Below are positions 27,501-35,781 of a DNA stretch of 64,000 bases, piece by piece. Numbering within the stretch: position 1 is the first letter of the stretch; the number at the start of each line of letters is the position of its first letter. The stretch comes from Bacteroidota bacterium (GTDB lineage Bacteria; Bacteroidota; Bacteroidia; 2-12-FULL-35-15), in NCBI GenBank assembly GCA_016722565.1, contig JADKIU010000001.1, positions 1 to 64,000 on the forward strand, given 5' to 3'. Made by a program: the position numbers and the translations under genes. The notes under the pieces are model-generated. The model searched no databases. It saw only the letters and a list, made by a program, of their open reading frames with translations, and was not told the origin of the DNA.

Positions 27501-27797
27501 AAAGCAGACAACATTGCGATTGGAAGTTATACCGATGCACAAACACAAAATTATACCAACCACATTGTTCCGATTCAAAAAGGCGATACCATTTATATTT
27601 TCTCCGATGGTTTTGCCGATCAGTTTGGTGGACCAGATGGTAAAAAATTCAAACAAGCACAATTCAAAACCATGCTCCTCAACTTAAACGGAGTTTCCAT
27701 GGAACAACAACAAATTGCCTTGGAGCGTTCTATTGAAGAATGGAGAGGAGTATTGCAACAGGTGGATGATATGTTGGTGATTGGGGTAAGAGTGTAA
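24522..27797 (+). CDS. Beta-propeller sensor with SpoIIE/PP2C phosphatase output
   Basis: 1091 residues. A signal peptide is followed by about 14 'two-component regulator propeller' repeats (variants of GNLWIGT...GLSKYNG...SYST.DGL), a Y_Y_Y domain (YQYKLEGFDKDWLPGY...YSNLPPGTYTFLV), one membrane helix at about residue 790, a coiled coil (KLLEDKVEERTEEL) and a cytosolic PP2C-type phosphatase (SGDFYWLEKKGD, AVDCTGHGVPGAFMS, FSDGFADQFGG). It senses an extracytoplasmic signal and dephosphorylates a partner such as an anti-sigma antagonist; none is encoded nearby. The start at 24522 directly follows the previous stop. Confidence 0.9.
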   Translation: MATMKKIYLVGYVLLLQCILLSLNKLHAQTTSFIYYGVEQGLSQSQVQDLAQDDDGNLWIGTLSGLTKYNGREFKTFSRKDSLAEDWVTALCKDKKGNIWLGHWAGGVSMYNHKTKKIENLNLEEYTRFKTVTSIVQDGNQRFWIATEGAGIFVYDPANKNMISLNKKDGLSSDNVYDVCLDQKGNVWIATDIGITIYDIKANITSSTSYSILNIGNGLHSNRITTLALVNYNEIWVGSADAGVMALIVKDDFSVKLPTKTIDGLGNRFDTKNGLGADFVNCIFEDKSHNIWVGTTGGGATKITPYPSQERTTSLSKAVIYNYNTKQGLNYFNVNTIFQDREGAVWIGTDIGLNQYRGERFQIYDEADLIVNNLVWTTLCDQEGNIWLGTNDGISKISFSYSDFNRKENHTIKNYSTKDGLPSNVILSSFEDKNGNIWFGTGFGGVCKFNKATERFESYSTTDGLAGDMVYAISDDNQGNLWFGTKEGASKFDPTTKTFRNYSIADGLGGNNVYRIFKDSKGNLWFGALGGTLSVFNGSSFKSFDEEDGMRHRFILCINEDKNHNLWFGAYGGGLYKYDGNTFTNYTIKEGLTTDSPYSIIADKENHIWIGSSRGIDRFDEKTKTFVHYGKSEGFLGVETNPNAVCMDKEGNLWYGSIMGAVRYSPKEDKPNSVEPVTFITGLKLFMKDFEFPDDARFKYNENHLTFNFVGVSLNNPEKVKYQYKLEGFDKDWLPGYTTANEAVYSNLPPGTYTFLVRAFNNDGTGNIRATEYKFQIAPPFWQTAVFYVLVFAFAIFGLYVFDKMRTQKLKNAKKLLEDKVEERTEELAIKNAELAEKNKDITDSIRYAKRIQEAILPPENVIRSHFPNSFVFSKPKDIVSGDFYWLEKKGDEILFAAVDCTGHGVPGAFMSIVGYNILNQAVNENIAVIPSKLLDKLNKGVSETLNQTSVDARLRDGMDIALCAINFKTMELQYAGAYNPLFIVRGKELIEVKADNIAIGSYTDAQTQNYTNHIVPIQKGDTIYIFSDGFADQFGGPDGKKFKQAQFKTMLLNLNGVSMEQQQIALERSIEEWRGVLQQVDDMLVIGVRV

Positions 27798-27806
27798 ACA
27801 AAAAAT

Positions 27807-27863
27807 CGCCACGCTATGGCGTAAACATTTCCATATTGGGCATATTTACGCCATGTTATGGCG
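27807..27863. repeat. 57-bp imperfect palindrome at the left edge of the cassette array
   Basis: CGCCA-4 nt-ATGGCGTAAA and its inverse TTTACGCCAT-4 nt-TGGCG pair over nearly the whole length, with one internal bubble and a central loop. It contains GTTATGG at 27855, 30 nt before the next gene start, the same placement as the GTT of the cassette sites to the right, but the left arm lacks AAC. No T-run follows, so it is a poor terminator. Confidence 0.5.
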
Positions 27864-27884
27864 AGTATATACAAGTTACCAGTA

Positions 27885-29450
27885 ATGCTAAAAAGAACAA
27901 CCATAATCCTATCAATTAGCTTACTGACCTTCACAGTATCAGGACAGAGTATTTTTCAAAAAACATTTGGAACGACAGCTTACGAAGAAATTTGGGGTCT
28001 CGACAAAACTTATGACGGAGGATTTGTTCTAGGTGGATATACTGGATTTGGAAATGCTTACATAATCAAGCTAACTGCTATCGGAGACACATCTTGGACA
28101 CGAGATATTAATGTCGGAGGAATGGATTTGATTTATACAATTCAACAAACTAACGACAGCGGATTTATTGCAGCAGGACGAACTAATGGATTTGGAGCAG
28201 GAGGATTAGATATGTTATTAATAAAATTAGATGCTAATGGAAACAACCAATGGACGAAAGCGATTGGAGGAAGTGCTGATGAAACTGTAAATTCAATCGA
28301 GCAAACATTGGACGGAGGATTTATTATTGCTGGAAATACTTATAGCTTTAGTTCAGGACTCAATGACTTTTATATTGTTAAAACAAACTCAATCGGAAAT
28401 ATTGTTTGGAGTAAAAGTATTGGAGGCGTTGGAAATGATAATGCATATTCAATTATTCAGAATACCGACAGCAGTTATATCGCAGTTGGTTTAACTTCAA
28501 GTGTTGGAGCTGGGGGCAACGACCTTCTTGCAACTAAATTTGACAAAAATGGAAATGTGACGTGGATGAAAACTTATGGAGGTGGAGGAGATGACAGGGC
28601 AAATTCAATTCAACAAACTTCCGATGGAGGATTTATTATTTCTGGAGTAACGAACAGCTTTGGCGCTGGGAATTACGATTTTTATTTAATCAAAACAGAT
28701 AGTAGCGGAAATCCTACTTTTCAAAAAACACTTGGAGGAGTTGGGAATGAATGGTCTTATTGTGTTCAGCAGACAAATGATTTAGGATATATATTGACGG
28801 GATATACAACAAGTTTTGGAGCAGGGAGTTCAGATTATTACTTTATCAAAACCAATTCAATCGGAGATACAACTTGGACAAAAACATTCGGTGGTTCAAT
28901 GGATGACTATGCAACAAACGTAAAACAAACTCCCGACAATGGCTACGCCATTGTTGGTTATGGGCAAAGTTTTGGTGCTGGAAGTCATGATTTTTATTTT
29001 GTGAAAACCGACAGTAATGGAAATGGAATTTGCAATCAAAATACTACAGCCACAATCGTGAACTCTCCAATCTCAACTGTAACTATTCCAACTTTGACAA
29101 TTTCTAGTGGCGGGACTGTGAATAGCGTAATTCCAATTTTAAATAGCGGAACAATAGTAAACACTTTGTGCACAAATGTTGGAATAGAAATAATCGACAA
29201 GGAAAACGTAGACATTAATTTTTTTCCGAATCCTTTGACAGATTATGCTACACTGAATTTTGAAAATCCTGAAAATAGAAAATACATTTTTAATTTATAT
29301 AATGTTCAAGGACAATTGGTTCGTAAAATTGAGCAAGTAACAACAGAAACAATAATTCTTGAGAGACAGAATTTATTGAATGGTTTATATTTCTTCCAAC
29401 TTATAACAGGCGCTGGAGTTGAAATGAATGGTAAATTGATAATTGAATAA
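27885..29450 (+). CDS. T9SS-secreted protein built of ~50-residue repeats
   Basis: About 521 residues from ATG 27885 (MLKRTTIILSISLLTFTVSG signal peptide; an ATG at 27858 would place extra residues before it). Seven or so repeats follow the pattern GG.GND.A.SI.QT.DGGFI..G.T.SFGAG.DFYLIKTDS.GN..W.K, resembling propeller-type surface repeats. The C-terminus is a T9SS type A sorting domain (NFFPNPLTDYATLNF ... GLYFFQLITGAG), so it is exported through the outer membrane. It is the first gene of the cassette array, ending 8 bp before site 1. Confidence 0.75.
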   Translation: MLKRTTIILSISLLTFTVSGQSIFQKTFGTTAYEEIWGLDKTYDGGFVLGGYTGFGNAYIIKLTAIGDTSWTRDINVGGMDLIYTIQQTNDSGFIAAGRTNGFGAGGLDMLLIKLDANGNNQWTKAIGGSADETVNSIEQTLDGGFIIAGNTYSFSSGLNDFYIVKTNSIGNIVWSKSIGGVGNDNAYSIIQNTDSSYIAVGLTSSVGAGGNDLLATKFDKNGNVTWMKTYGGGGDDRANSIQQTSDGGFIISGVTNSFGAGNYDFYLIKTDSSGNPTFQKTLGGVGNEWSYCVQQTNDLGYILTGYTTSFGAGSSDYYFIKTNSIGDTTWTKTFGGSMDDYATNVKQTPDNGYAIVGYGQSFGAGSHDFYFVKTDSNGNGICNQNTTATIVNSPISTVTIPTLTISSGGTVNSVIPILNSGTIVNTLCTNVGIEIIDKENVDINFFPNPLTDYATLNFENPENRKYIFNLYNVQGQLVRKIEQVTTETIILERQNLLNGLYFFQLITGAGVEMNGKLIIE

Positions 29451-29457
29451 AGCACAA

Positions 29458-29590
29458 CTGGTAACACAGGTCTGGCGCCATTTGGGCATTTTGCTTCGGA
29501 ATACAAATTTGAGTACATTTGATAATCAGGCTTCGCAATTGAAATTATAGTAAGAAACCCAAACGAGCGCCAGGCCTGGGAACGTTAGCT
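29458..29590 (+). repeat. attC-like cassette site 1
   Basis: The left end is CTGGTAAC (29458-29465) and the right end GTTAGCT (29584-29590). Stem arms CAGGTCTGGCGC (29467-29478) and GCGCCAGGCCTG (29567-29578) are complementary at 11/12 positions, then TTTGGG/CCCAAA extends them. One nucleotide separates AAC from the stem and five separate the stem from GTT. 133 bp in total with a variable centre. Confidence 0.7.
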
Positions 29591-29639
29591 GCAACTGCCG
29601 CCAAAATCTTAACATTGAAAAACCATTGACAGAATTAGC

Positions 29640-30632
29640 ATGTTTTATACTGACATAAAAAATTGGAAAGGATTATTTTATGGAGTTGCTTATGGACTTT
29701 TTGCAAGAGCAATTTTTTCAATGGAAGACTTCACAGAGGATAAGCCATTTTTTCCAACATTTGGACTAATGACAATTTCATTTATGTTTATAGTTCCATT
29801 TGTAATTGGCCTAATTACATCTTATCACCAAGACAAAATAACAAGTTCTAGAAAAATTGCAATCATAACAATGCCAATTTTTTCAGTTATTGGACTTGTG
29901 GGAGTTTCATTACTTTTTGGACAAGAAGGAATAATTTGTGCATTAATGGCCTTACCGGTTTTTCTTTTTATGTCTTTACTTGGTGGACTTATTGGAACAA
30001 GAGTATTCAAGCGAAACAAAACAGATAAATTGTATGTTTCATTATTTGTTTTTCTTCCATTTTTAATTGCGCCATTTGAAAATCAACTTGGACTGACTGA
30101 CAAAATATTTACAGAACACACTTCAATTGAAATCAACTCAACTGACAAAATTGTTTGGAGCAATATTACAAGAGTAAAACCAATTTCAGAAAGAGAGAAC
30201 AACAATTCGCTTTTTCAATTCATGGGTTTTCCTAGACCAATAAAGGCTGAACTTGACACAATTGCAATAGGAGGAATAAGGAAAGCCATTTTTGCTCGTG
30301 GATTATTTTTTACCGAGACTGTTACTCAAATGAAACCAGACAAAATATTAGCATTTAATATTGTCGCTGACCCAAAATCAATTCCACCAAAAGCACTTGA
30401 CGAACATGTTACGGTTGGTGGTAAATATTTTGACGTTTTAGAAGGTAAGTATGAAATTGAAAAAATAAATGAAGACAAATTAACTTTACATTTGACTTCA
30501 CAATTTAGACTTTCAACAAGATTTAATTTTTACAGTGGACTTTGGAGTAAGTTAATAATGAGAGACATTCAAAAAAACATTTTAGAAATAATTAGAGAGA
30601 GAAGTGAACAACAAAAAAGCAGCAGCAGCTAA
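29640..30632 (+). CDS. Membrane protein with C-terminal SRPBCC-like domain
   Basis: 330 residues. Four membrane helices occupy the first ~150 residues. The soluble C-terminal half (IEINSTDKIVWSNITRVKPI ... IPPKALDEHVTVGGKYFDVL ... FRLSTRFNFYSGLWSKLIMRDIQ) resembles SRPBCC/polyketide-cyclase ligand-binding domains. Function unknown. It is a one-gene cassette between sites 1 and 2, and its TAA stop (30630-30632) lies inside the left core of site 2. Confidence 0.6.
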   Translation: MFYTDIKNWKGLFYGVAYGLFARAIFSMEDFTEDKPFFPTFGLMTISFMFIVPFVIGLITSYHQDKITSSRKIAIITMPIFSVIGLVGVSLLFGQEGIICALMALPVFLFMSLLGGLIGTRVFKRNKTDKLYVSLFVFLPFLIAPFENQLGLTDKIFTEHTSIEINSTDKIVWSNITRVKPISERENNNSLFQFMGFPRPIKAELDTIAIGGIRKAIFARGLFFTETVTQMKPDKILAFNIVADPKSIPPKALDEHVTVGGKYFDVLEGKYEIEKINEDKLTLHLTSQFRLSTRFNFYSGLWSKLIMRDIQKNILEIIRERSEQQKSSSS

Positions 30633-30759
30633 CAGCGTGCAAACGAAAGCCGCTGGTTTGCAATAATTTGAAAGTTCAGATATTTCTTTTAAGTTTGTAT
30701 TAGGTTTGCAGTTCAGCGCTTTGGTTTCGCGGCCTTCGTTTGCACGCAAACCGTTATCA
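30626..30759 (+). repeat. attC-like cassette site 2
   Basis: The left end is CAGCTAAC (30626-30633) and the right end GTTATCA (30753-30759). Arms 30635-30653 and 30729-30747 (GCGTGCAAACGAA type) match at 18 of 19 positions. The same 1-nt/5-nt asymmetry as site 1 is present. 134 bp in total. The central 30661-30728 is not symmetric. Confidence 0.75.
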
Positions 30760-30851
30760 GCAACCCTAAAACCCGACAGTGCGACCATTAACCGACAGAC
30801 ATAAACCGACCGACAATGCAATTTTCGGCAAAGCCGTTTGGCTATCCCTTC

Positions 30852-30917
30852 GCAAAATAAAAAGAGCTGCAAAGCCACCCACAAGCCGACCCGCTTTTGC
30901 AGCACATTTTATTTTGC
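30852..30917. repeat. Long inverted repeat left of the metal-efflux genes
   Basis: GCAAAATAAAAAGAGCTGCA (from 30852) is nearly the inverse of the segment ending at 30917 (TGCAGCACATTTTATTTTGC), over about 23 bp with two or three mismatches and a 19-nt loop. It lies in the otherwise non-coding 30760-30987 stretch. It lacks the AAC/GTT ends of the cassette sites. Confidence 0.6.
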
Positions 30918-30974
30918 CCAACCGCACTAACGCGCCACCCGACAATTTTCTGCACACCCAACAATATTTCTTCG

Positions 30975-30982
30975 TATCTTTG
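30975..30982 (+). promoter_or_regulatory. -7 box of the metal-efflux operon
   Basis: TATCTTTG matches TAnnTTTG and sits 6 nt before the GTG of the DUF6660-like gene, so transcription may begin almost at the start codon. The -33 region is only loosely TTTG-like. I see no palindromic metal-regulator operator here. Confidence 0.45.
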
Positions 30983-30987
30983 ACCCC

Positions 30988-31311
30988 GTGAAAAAAGTCT
31001 TTACACTCATATTTAGTTTTTATTTGTTGACACTGGCAGTTATGCCGTGCAGCGACAAGGACGACTGTAAATATCTGAGTGCCGACCAATCTACATTCAC
31101 CACAACCGACCATTCTGACCACGACAGCGACACAGAACATTGCACCCCGTTTTGTATGTGTGCTTGCTGCGGACAATCTTTCAACAGTTCAATTTTATCC
31201 TGCCGCTTCTTGCCGCTTTTCCATATTATCAGTAAAAAATTTCCTATTTACAACGCCTCGTTTGTTTCTGAGGTGTATTTGTCTATTTGGCAACCGCCAA
31301 AACTCAGTTAA
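30988..31311 (+). CDS. DUF6660-like small secreted protein of the metal-efflux operon
   Basis: 107 residues from GTG 30988: a signal peptide (MKKVFTLIFSFYLLTLAVMPC), an acidic Asp/His-rich stretch (DHSDHDSDTEHC) and a Cys cluster (CTPFCMCACCGQ) that could bind metal. Such proteins commonly precede CusA/CzcA genes in Bacteroidota (DUF6660 family). A periplasmic metal-binding accessory role is inference. Followed 102 nt later by the RND pump gene. Confidence 0.65.
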   Translation: MKKVFTLIFSFYLLTLAVMPCSDKDDCKYLSADQSTFTTTDHSDHDSDTEHCTPFCMCACCGQSFNSSILSCRFLPLFHIISKKFPIYNASFVSEVYLSIWQPPKLS

Positions 31312-31413
31312 TGAATTTCTGATATTCCGCTGAAAACGGAACAAAACAAAACTACTTGCAGTGCTGTCGCACCGCAAGTAATCCTGTATTCATTCATCAA
31401 ACTGATTAAAAAA

Positions 31414-34400
31414 ATGTTAGACAAAATAATTGCGTTCAGCATAAAAAATAAATTCATCATCGCACTGATGACACTTGCTCTCATTGTTTGGGGAGTGTGG
31501 AGTGCAACTAAACTGCCTATTGATGCAGTTCCCGACATCACCAACAATCAAGTGCAAATCATTACGGTTTGCCCAACCCTTGCAGGACAAGAGGTTGAAC
31601 AGTTGGTAACTTACCCAATAGAACAAAGCATTGCCAACCTTCCCGACTTGGAAGAGTTGCGGAGCATTTCCCGTTTCGGACTTTCGGTAATTACAGTGGT
31701 ATTTGACGACAAAGTGAACATCTACTTTGCAAGACAATTGATTAACGAACGACTAAAGGAAGCCGAAAGCAAAATACCCAAAGGTGTTGGCACACCCGAA
31801 TTAGCACCCGTTAGCACAGGTTTGGGAGAAGTGTATCAATACATCATTCATCCAAAAAAAGGCAGCGAAAGCAAATATACCGCTATGGACTTGCGGACAA
31901 TGCAAGACTGGATTGTTGCCCGACAACTTTATGGAACACCCGGTATTGCAGAGGTGAATAGTTTTGGCGGACAACTCAAACAATATGAAGTTGCCGTAAA
32001 CCCCGACAGACTTATTGCAATGGGAATAACCATTCCAGAGATTTTTACCGCCTTAGAAAAGAACAACGAAAATACAGGCGGGGCTTACATTGACAAAAAG
32101 CCAAATGCCTATTTTATTCGTGGAGTTGGTTTGATTGGTTCGTTTGACGACATCAAAAACATTGTGGTAAAGACAAATCCTAATGGCATTCCTATTTTAA
32201 TAAAAGATGTTGCCGAAGTGCATTTAGGTAGTGCCGTGCGATATGGTGCAATGACTTACAACGGTGAAGTAGATGCAGTAGGTGGAGTTGTAATGATGCT
32301 GAAAGGTGCAAATAGTGCCGATGTGGTAAGCCGTATTAAAGATAAAATGGCAACCATTCAAAAATCATTGCCAAAAGATGTAGTAATTGAACCCTACTTA
32401 GATAGAACAGATTTGGTAAACCGTGCAATCAGCACAGTTGAAAAAAACCTGATTGAAGGAGCATTAATAGTAATCTTCGTTTTGGTTTTGTTTCTTGGAA
32501 ATCTTCGTGCAGGATTGATTGTAGCTTCTGCCATTCCTTTATCAATGTTGTTTGCATTGGGCTTAATGAATGTATTTGGCGTAAGTGCAAACCTAATGAG
32601 CTTAGGAGCAATTGACTTTGGTCTAATTGTGGACGGTGCAGTAATTATTGTAGAAGCCACTTTGCACCATTTAGGAATGCGAAAAGCCATCGGCAAACTT
32701 TCACAATCAGAAATGGATAATGAAGTTTTCGTTTCCGCATCTAAAATCCGAAGCAGTGCCGCTTTTGGAGAAATAATTATCCTTATTGTTTACATTCCAA
32801 TTCTTACCTTGGTAGGTATCGAGGGCAAAATGTTTAGCCCAATGGCTCAAACGGTTTCTTTCGCCATTATTGGGGCGTTGATTTTATCACTTACCTATAT
32901 TCCAATGATGTGTGCAGCGTTCCTTTCTAAAAACGTTTCGCACAAGAAAACATTGAGCGATAGAATGATGAACTTTTTCCAACGCATTTATGCACCACTT
33001 TTGGAAAAAGCAATCCGTTTCAAAAAAGTAATTGTAGGTGTAACAGTTGCCGTATTTGTGGTTTCCGTGTTCCTGTTTTCAAGAATGGGCGGTGAATTTA
33101 TCCCAACCTTACAGGAAGGCGATTTTGCTTTTCACTGCATATTACCGCAAGGCACATCACTTTCACAAAGTTTAGAAACCTCAATGCAAGCATCAAGACT
33201 TATCAAAGAATTTGACGAGGTAAAAATGGTAGTTGGCAAAACAGGTGCTGCCGAAGTTCCCACCGACCCAATGCCACCCGAAGCAACGGATATGATGATA
33301 ATTTTGAAACCACAAAGCGAATGGAAACGTGATGTTTCTTATGATGAATTGGCAGAAGAGTTTGAAGAAAGATTAAACACAATCCCTGGGGTATTCTTTG
33401 AAAAGAACCAACCCATACAAATGCGGTTTAATGAATTGATGACAGGTATTCGCCAAGACGTTGCAGTAAAAATATTTGGTGAAAATATGGACACACTTTT
33501 AAACTATGCCAATAAAGTAAATTCAGTTGTGCAAAGTGTGGACGGTGCAACAGAACCAAGTGTTGAACGAGTGGCAGGACTTCCGCAAATCGTAATCAAA
33601 TACAATCGTTCTCAAATTGCCAATTACGGGTTGAATATTGAGGACATCAACCACATTGTTTCTACTTCTTTTGCTGGAGGAAGTGCAGGAGTTGTATATG
33701 AAAACGAACGCAAATTTGAATTAGTAGTTCGTCTTGACAGCACACACCGCAACAACATTGACGATGTGAGCCATTTGTATATCCCAACTACCAACGGAAC
33801 GCAAATTCCATTATCCCAAGTTGCAGAAATCAAAATGGAATTGGGGCCTGCACAAATTAGCCGTGAAGATGGCAAACGTAGAATAGTGGTGGGCTTCAAC
33901 ATCAAAGGCAGAGATGTAGAAAGTGTAGTTACCGACATACAAAAAGAACTGAATGAAAAAGTAAAATTACCGGAAGGTTATTATTACACCTATGGAGGAA
34001 CATTTGAAAACCTACAAGCAGCATCCAAGCGACTAATGATTGCTTTGCCAGTAGCTTTAGCACTCATTTTTATGTTGCTCTATTTCACGTTCAGTTCAGT
34101 AAAACAGGCAGCTCTAATTTATACCGCCATTCCAATGAGTGCAATTGGTGGTGTATTCGCTTTGCTCATTCGTGATATGCCTTTCAGCATTTCGGCAGGT
34201 ATTGGCTTTATTGCATTGTTCGGTGTAGCAGTCTTAAATGGAATTGTGCTGATTGGAACTTTCAACCAGTTGGCAAAAGATGGAATGACAGACATAATCC
34301 AACGCATAAAAGAAGGAACTAAAATCCGTTTGCGACCTGTGTTAATGACTGCCACCGTTGCATCATTGGGATTTTTACCAATGGCACTTTCACACGGTGC

Positions 34401-35769
34401 AGGAGCAGAAGTGCAAAAACCATTGGCAACCGTTGTAATAGGCGGTTTGCTTACAGCAACTTTCTTAACTCTATTTGTTTTGCCTTTGTTGTATGTTCTA
34501 TTTTCACCTAAAAGAAAAATCAATATTTCAACGGCAAGCATTTTAGTTTTTGCTTTGCTTTCTTTTAATGCTGCCAATGCACAATCGCCAACAACAAAGA
34601 GTATTTCTGTTGATGATGCAATAACCACAGCATTGAAAAATAATTTGGAATTACAATCGCAACAACTCAATGTACAATCTTCTACCATCTTGAAAAAATC
34701 AGTGTTTGAATTACCTAAAACAAATGTCAATTTCCAGTTTGGGCAATACAACAGCATTAATCAGGACAAGGCTTTTCAGGTTTCGCAAAGTATTCCATTC
34801 CCTACTTACTATTCCGCAAAATCAAGTTTGTATAAAGCCGAATTGCAAAGTAGTGAATTGCAACAGCAAGCCACAGCCAACGAAATAAAAGCACAGGTTC
34901 AATATTGGTTTTATCAGTTGCAGTATTTGCAAACAACTAAAAAGCAACTGCAATCTTTAGACAGTTTGTATAATGATTTTGTGAGTGCAGCAGCATTGCG
35001 ATACAAAACAGGTGAAACAAATTTGTTGGAGAAAACCACAGCCGAAACCAAGCGGGGACAACTTTCACAGTTGCTCAAACAAAACGAAACAGATTTTGCA
35101 ACGGCTTACAATTCCCTTAAAACACTAATGAATACAAGCGAAGATTTTACAATAACCGTAAATGAAAATTGGCAACCGCTTATTTTTAGCAGTTCATTTG
35201 ACACAACCCTAATTGCAAATAATCCAACGCTTAAAGTATTGTATCAGCAATCAGTAATTGCAGAACAAAACAAAAAGTTAGAAACGGCTTCAACTTTACC
35301 CGATTTTAATGTGGGTTATTTCAACCAGTCGTTAATCGGAGTGCAAAGCATCAATGGAGCAGATGTAAATTTTGACGGTAGCAAACGTTTTCAGGGTTTT
35401 AATGTAGGTATCAGTATTCCTATTACATTTTTTAGCAACGCTTCCAAAATAAAATCGCTTGACTATAAACAACAGGCATTGCAAAAAGAAGCTGACAACG
35501 GAAAACTGATTTTACAAACCCAATTGCAAAATGCTTTTCAACAATACAGTCAAAATTTGTCGCAATACAACTACTACAAATCAACCGCTTTGCCCAATGC
35601 CGAAATAATTATCAGCACCGCAAAGGTTGGTTTCAAAAGTGGCGACATTGGCTACATTGAATACTTGCAAGCCTTACAAACCGCTACCGATGTGCAATTA
35701 AATTATCTGCAATCCATCAATCTAATTAACCAATCCATTGTCAACATCAATTTCTTAATCAATAAATAA
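31414..35769 (+). CDS. CusA/CzcA-family heavy-metal RND pump fused to a TolC-like outer-membrane factor
   Basis: 1451 residues. Residues ~1-1035 form a full RND pump with 12 membrane helices and two periplasmic porter domains (AVPDITNNQVQI; LMSLGAIDFGLIVDGAVIIVE with the charged HME-type proton-relay residues; GEFIPTLQEGDFAF). A second hydrophobic, signal-like stretch (ILVFALLSFNAANA) leads into a TolC/OMF domain from ~1057 (SISVDDAITTALKNNLELQ ... AALRYKTGETNLLEKTTAE). The pump exports metal cations such as Cu, Ag, Co, Zn or Cd from the periplasm across the outer membrane. CusA-TolC fusions are known in Bacteroidota, but the topology needs processing or a long linker. The adaptor is encoded 12 nt downstream. 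Confidence 0.9.
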   Translation: MLDKIIAFSIKNKFIIALMTLALIVWGVWSATKLPIDAVPDITNNQVQIITVCPTLAGQEVEQLVTYPIEQSIANLPDLEELRSISRFGLSVITVVFDDKVNIYFARQLINERLKEAESKIPKGVGTPELAPVSTGLGEVYQYIIHPKKGSESKYTAMDLRTMQDWIVARQLYGTPGIAEVNSFGGQLKQYEVAVNPDRLIAMGITIPEIFTALEKNNENTGGAYIDKKPNAYFIRGVGLIGSFDDIKNIVVKTNPNGIPILIKDVAEVHLGSAVRYGAMTYNGEVDAVGGVVMMLKGANSADVVSRIKDKMATIQKSLPKDVVIEPYLDRTDLVNRAISTVEKNLIEGALIVIFVLVLFLGNLRAGLIVASAIPLSMLFALGLMNVFGVSANLMSLGAIDFGLIVDGAVIIVEATLHHLGMRKAIGKLSQSEMDNEVFVSASKIRSSAAFGEIIILIVYIPILTLVGIEGKMFSPMAQTVSFAIIGALILSLTYIPMMCAAFLSKNVSHKKTLSDRMMNFFQRIYAPLLEKAIRFKKVIVGVTVAVFVVSVFLFSRMGGEFIPTLQEGDFAFHCILPQGTSLSQSLETSMQASRLIKEFDEVKMVVGKTGAAEVPTDPMPPEATDMMIILKPQSEWKRDVSYDELAEEFEERLNTIPGVFFEKNQPIQMRFNELMTGIRQDVAVKIFGENMDTLLNYANKVNSVVQSVDGATEPSVERVAGLPQIVIKYNRSQIANYGLNIEDINHIVSTSFAGGSAGVVYENERKFELVVRLDSTHRNNIDDVSHLYIPTTNGTQIPLSQVAEIKMELGPAQISREDGKRRIVVGFNIKGRDVESVVTDIQKELNEKVKLPEGYYYTYGGTFENLQAASKRLMIALPVALALIFMLLYFTFSSVKQAALIYTAIPMSAIGGVFALLIRDMPFSISAGIGFIALFGVAVLNGIVLIGTFNQLAKDGMTDIIQRIKEGTKIRLRPVLMTATVASLGFLPMALSHGAGAEVQKPLATVVIGGLLTATFLTLFVLPLLYVLFSPKRKINISTASILVFALLSFNAANAQSPTTKSISVDDAITTALKNNLELQSQQLNVQSSTILKKSVFELPKTNVNFQFGQYNSINQDKAFQVSQSIPFPTYYSAKSSLYKAELQSSELQQQATANEIKAQVQYWFYQLQYLQTTKKQLQSLDSLYNDFVSAAALRYKTGETNLLEKTTAETKRGQLSQLLKQNETDFATAYNSLKTLMNTSEDFTITVNENWQPLIFSSSFDTTLIANNPTLKVLYQQSVIAEQNKKLETASTLPDFNVGYFNQSLIGVQSINGADVNFDGSKRFQGFNVGISIPITFFSNASKIKSLDYKQQALQKEADNGKLILQTQLQNAFQQYSQNLSQYNYYKSTALPNAEIIISTAKVGFKSGDIGYIEYLQALQTATDVQLNYLQSINLINQSIVNINFLINK

Positions 35770-35781
35770 AATTTCGCAAAA

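Noticed and set aside
27807..27863. Palindrome after the phosphatase sensor gene as a terminator
   Set aside because: No T-run follows in either direction and the symmetry is interrupted by a bubble.
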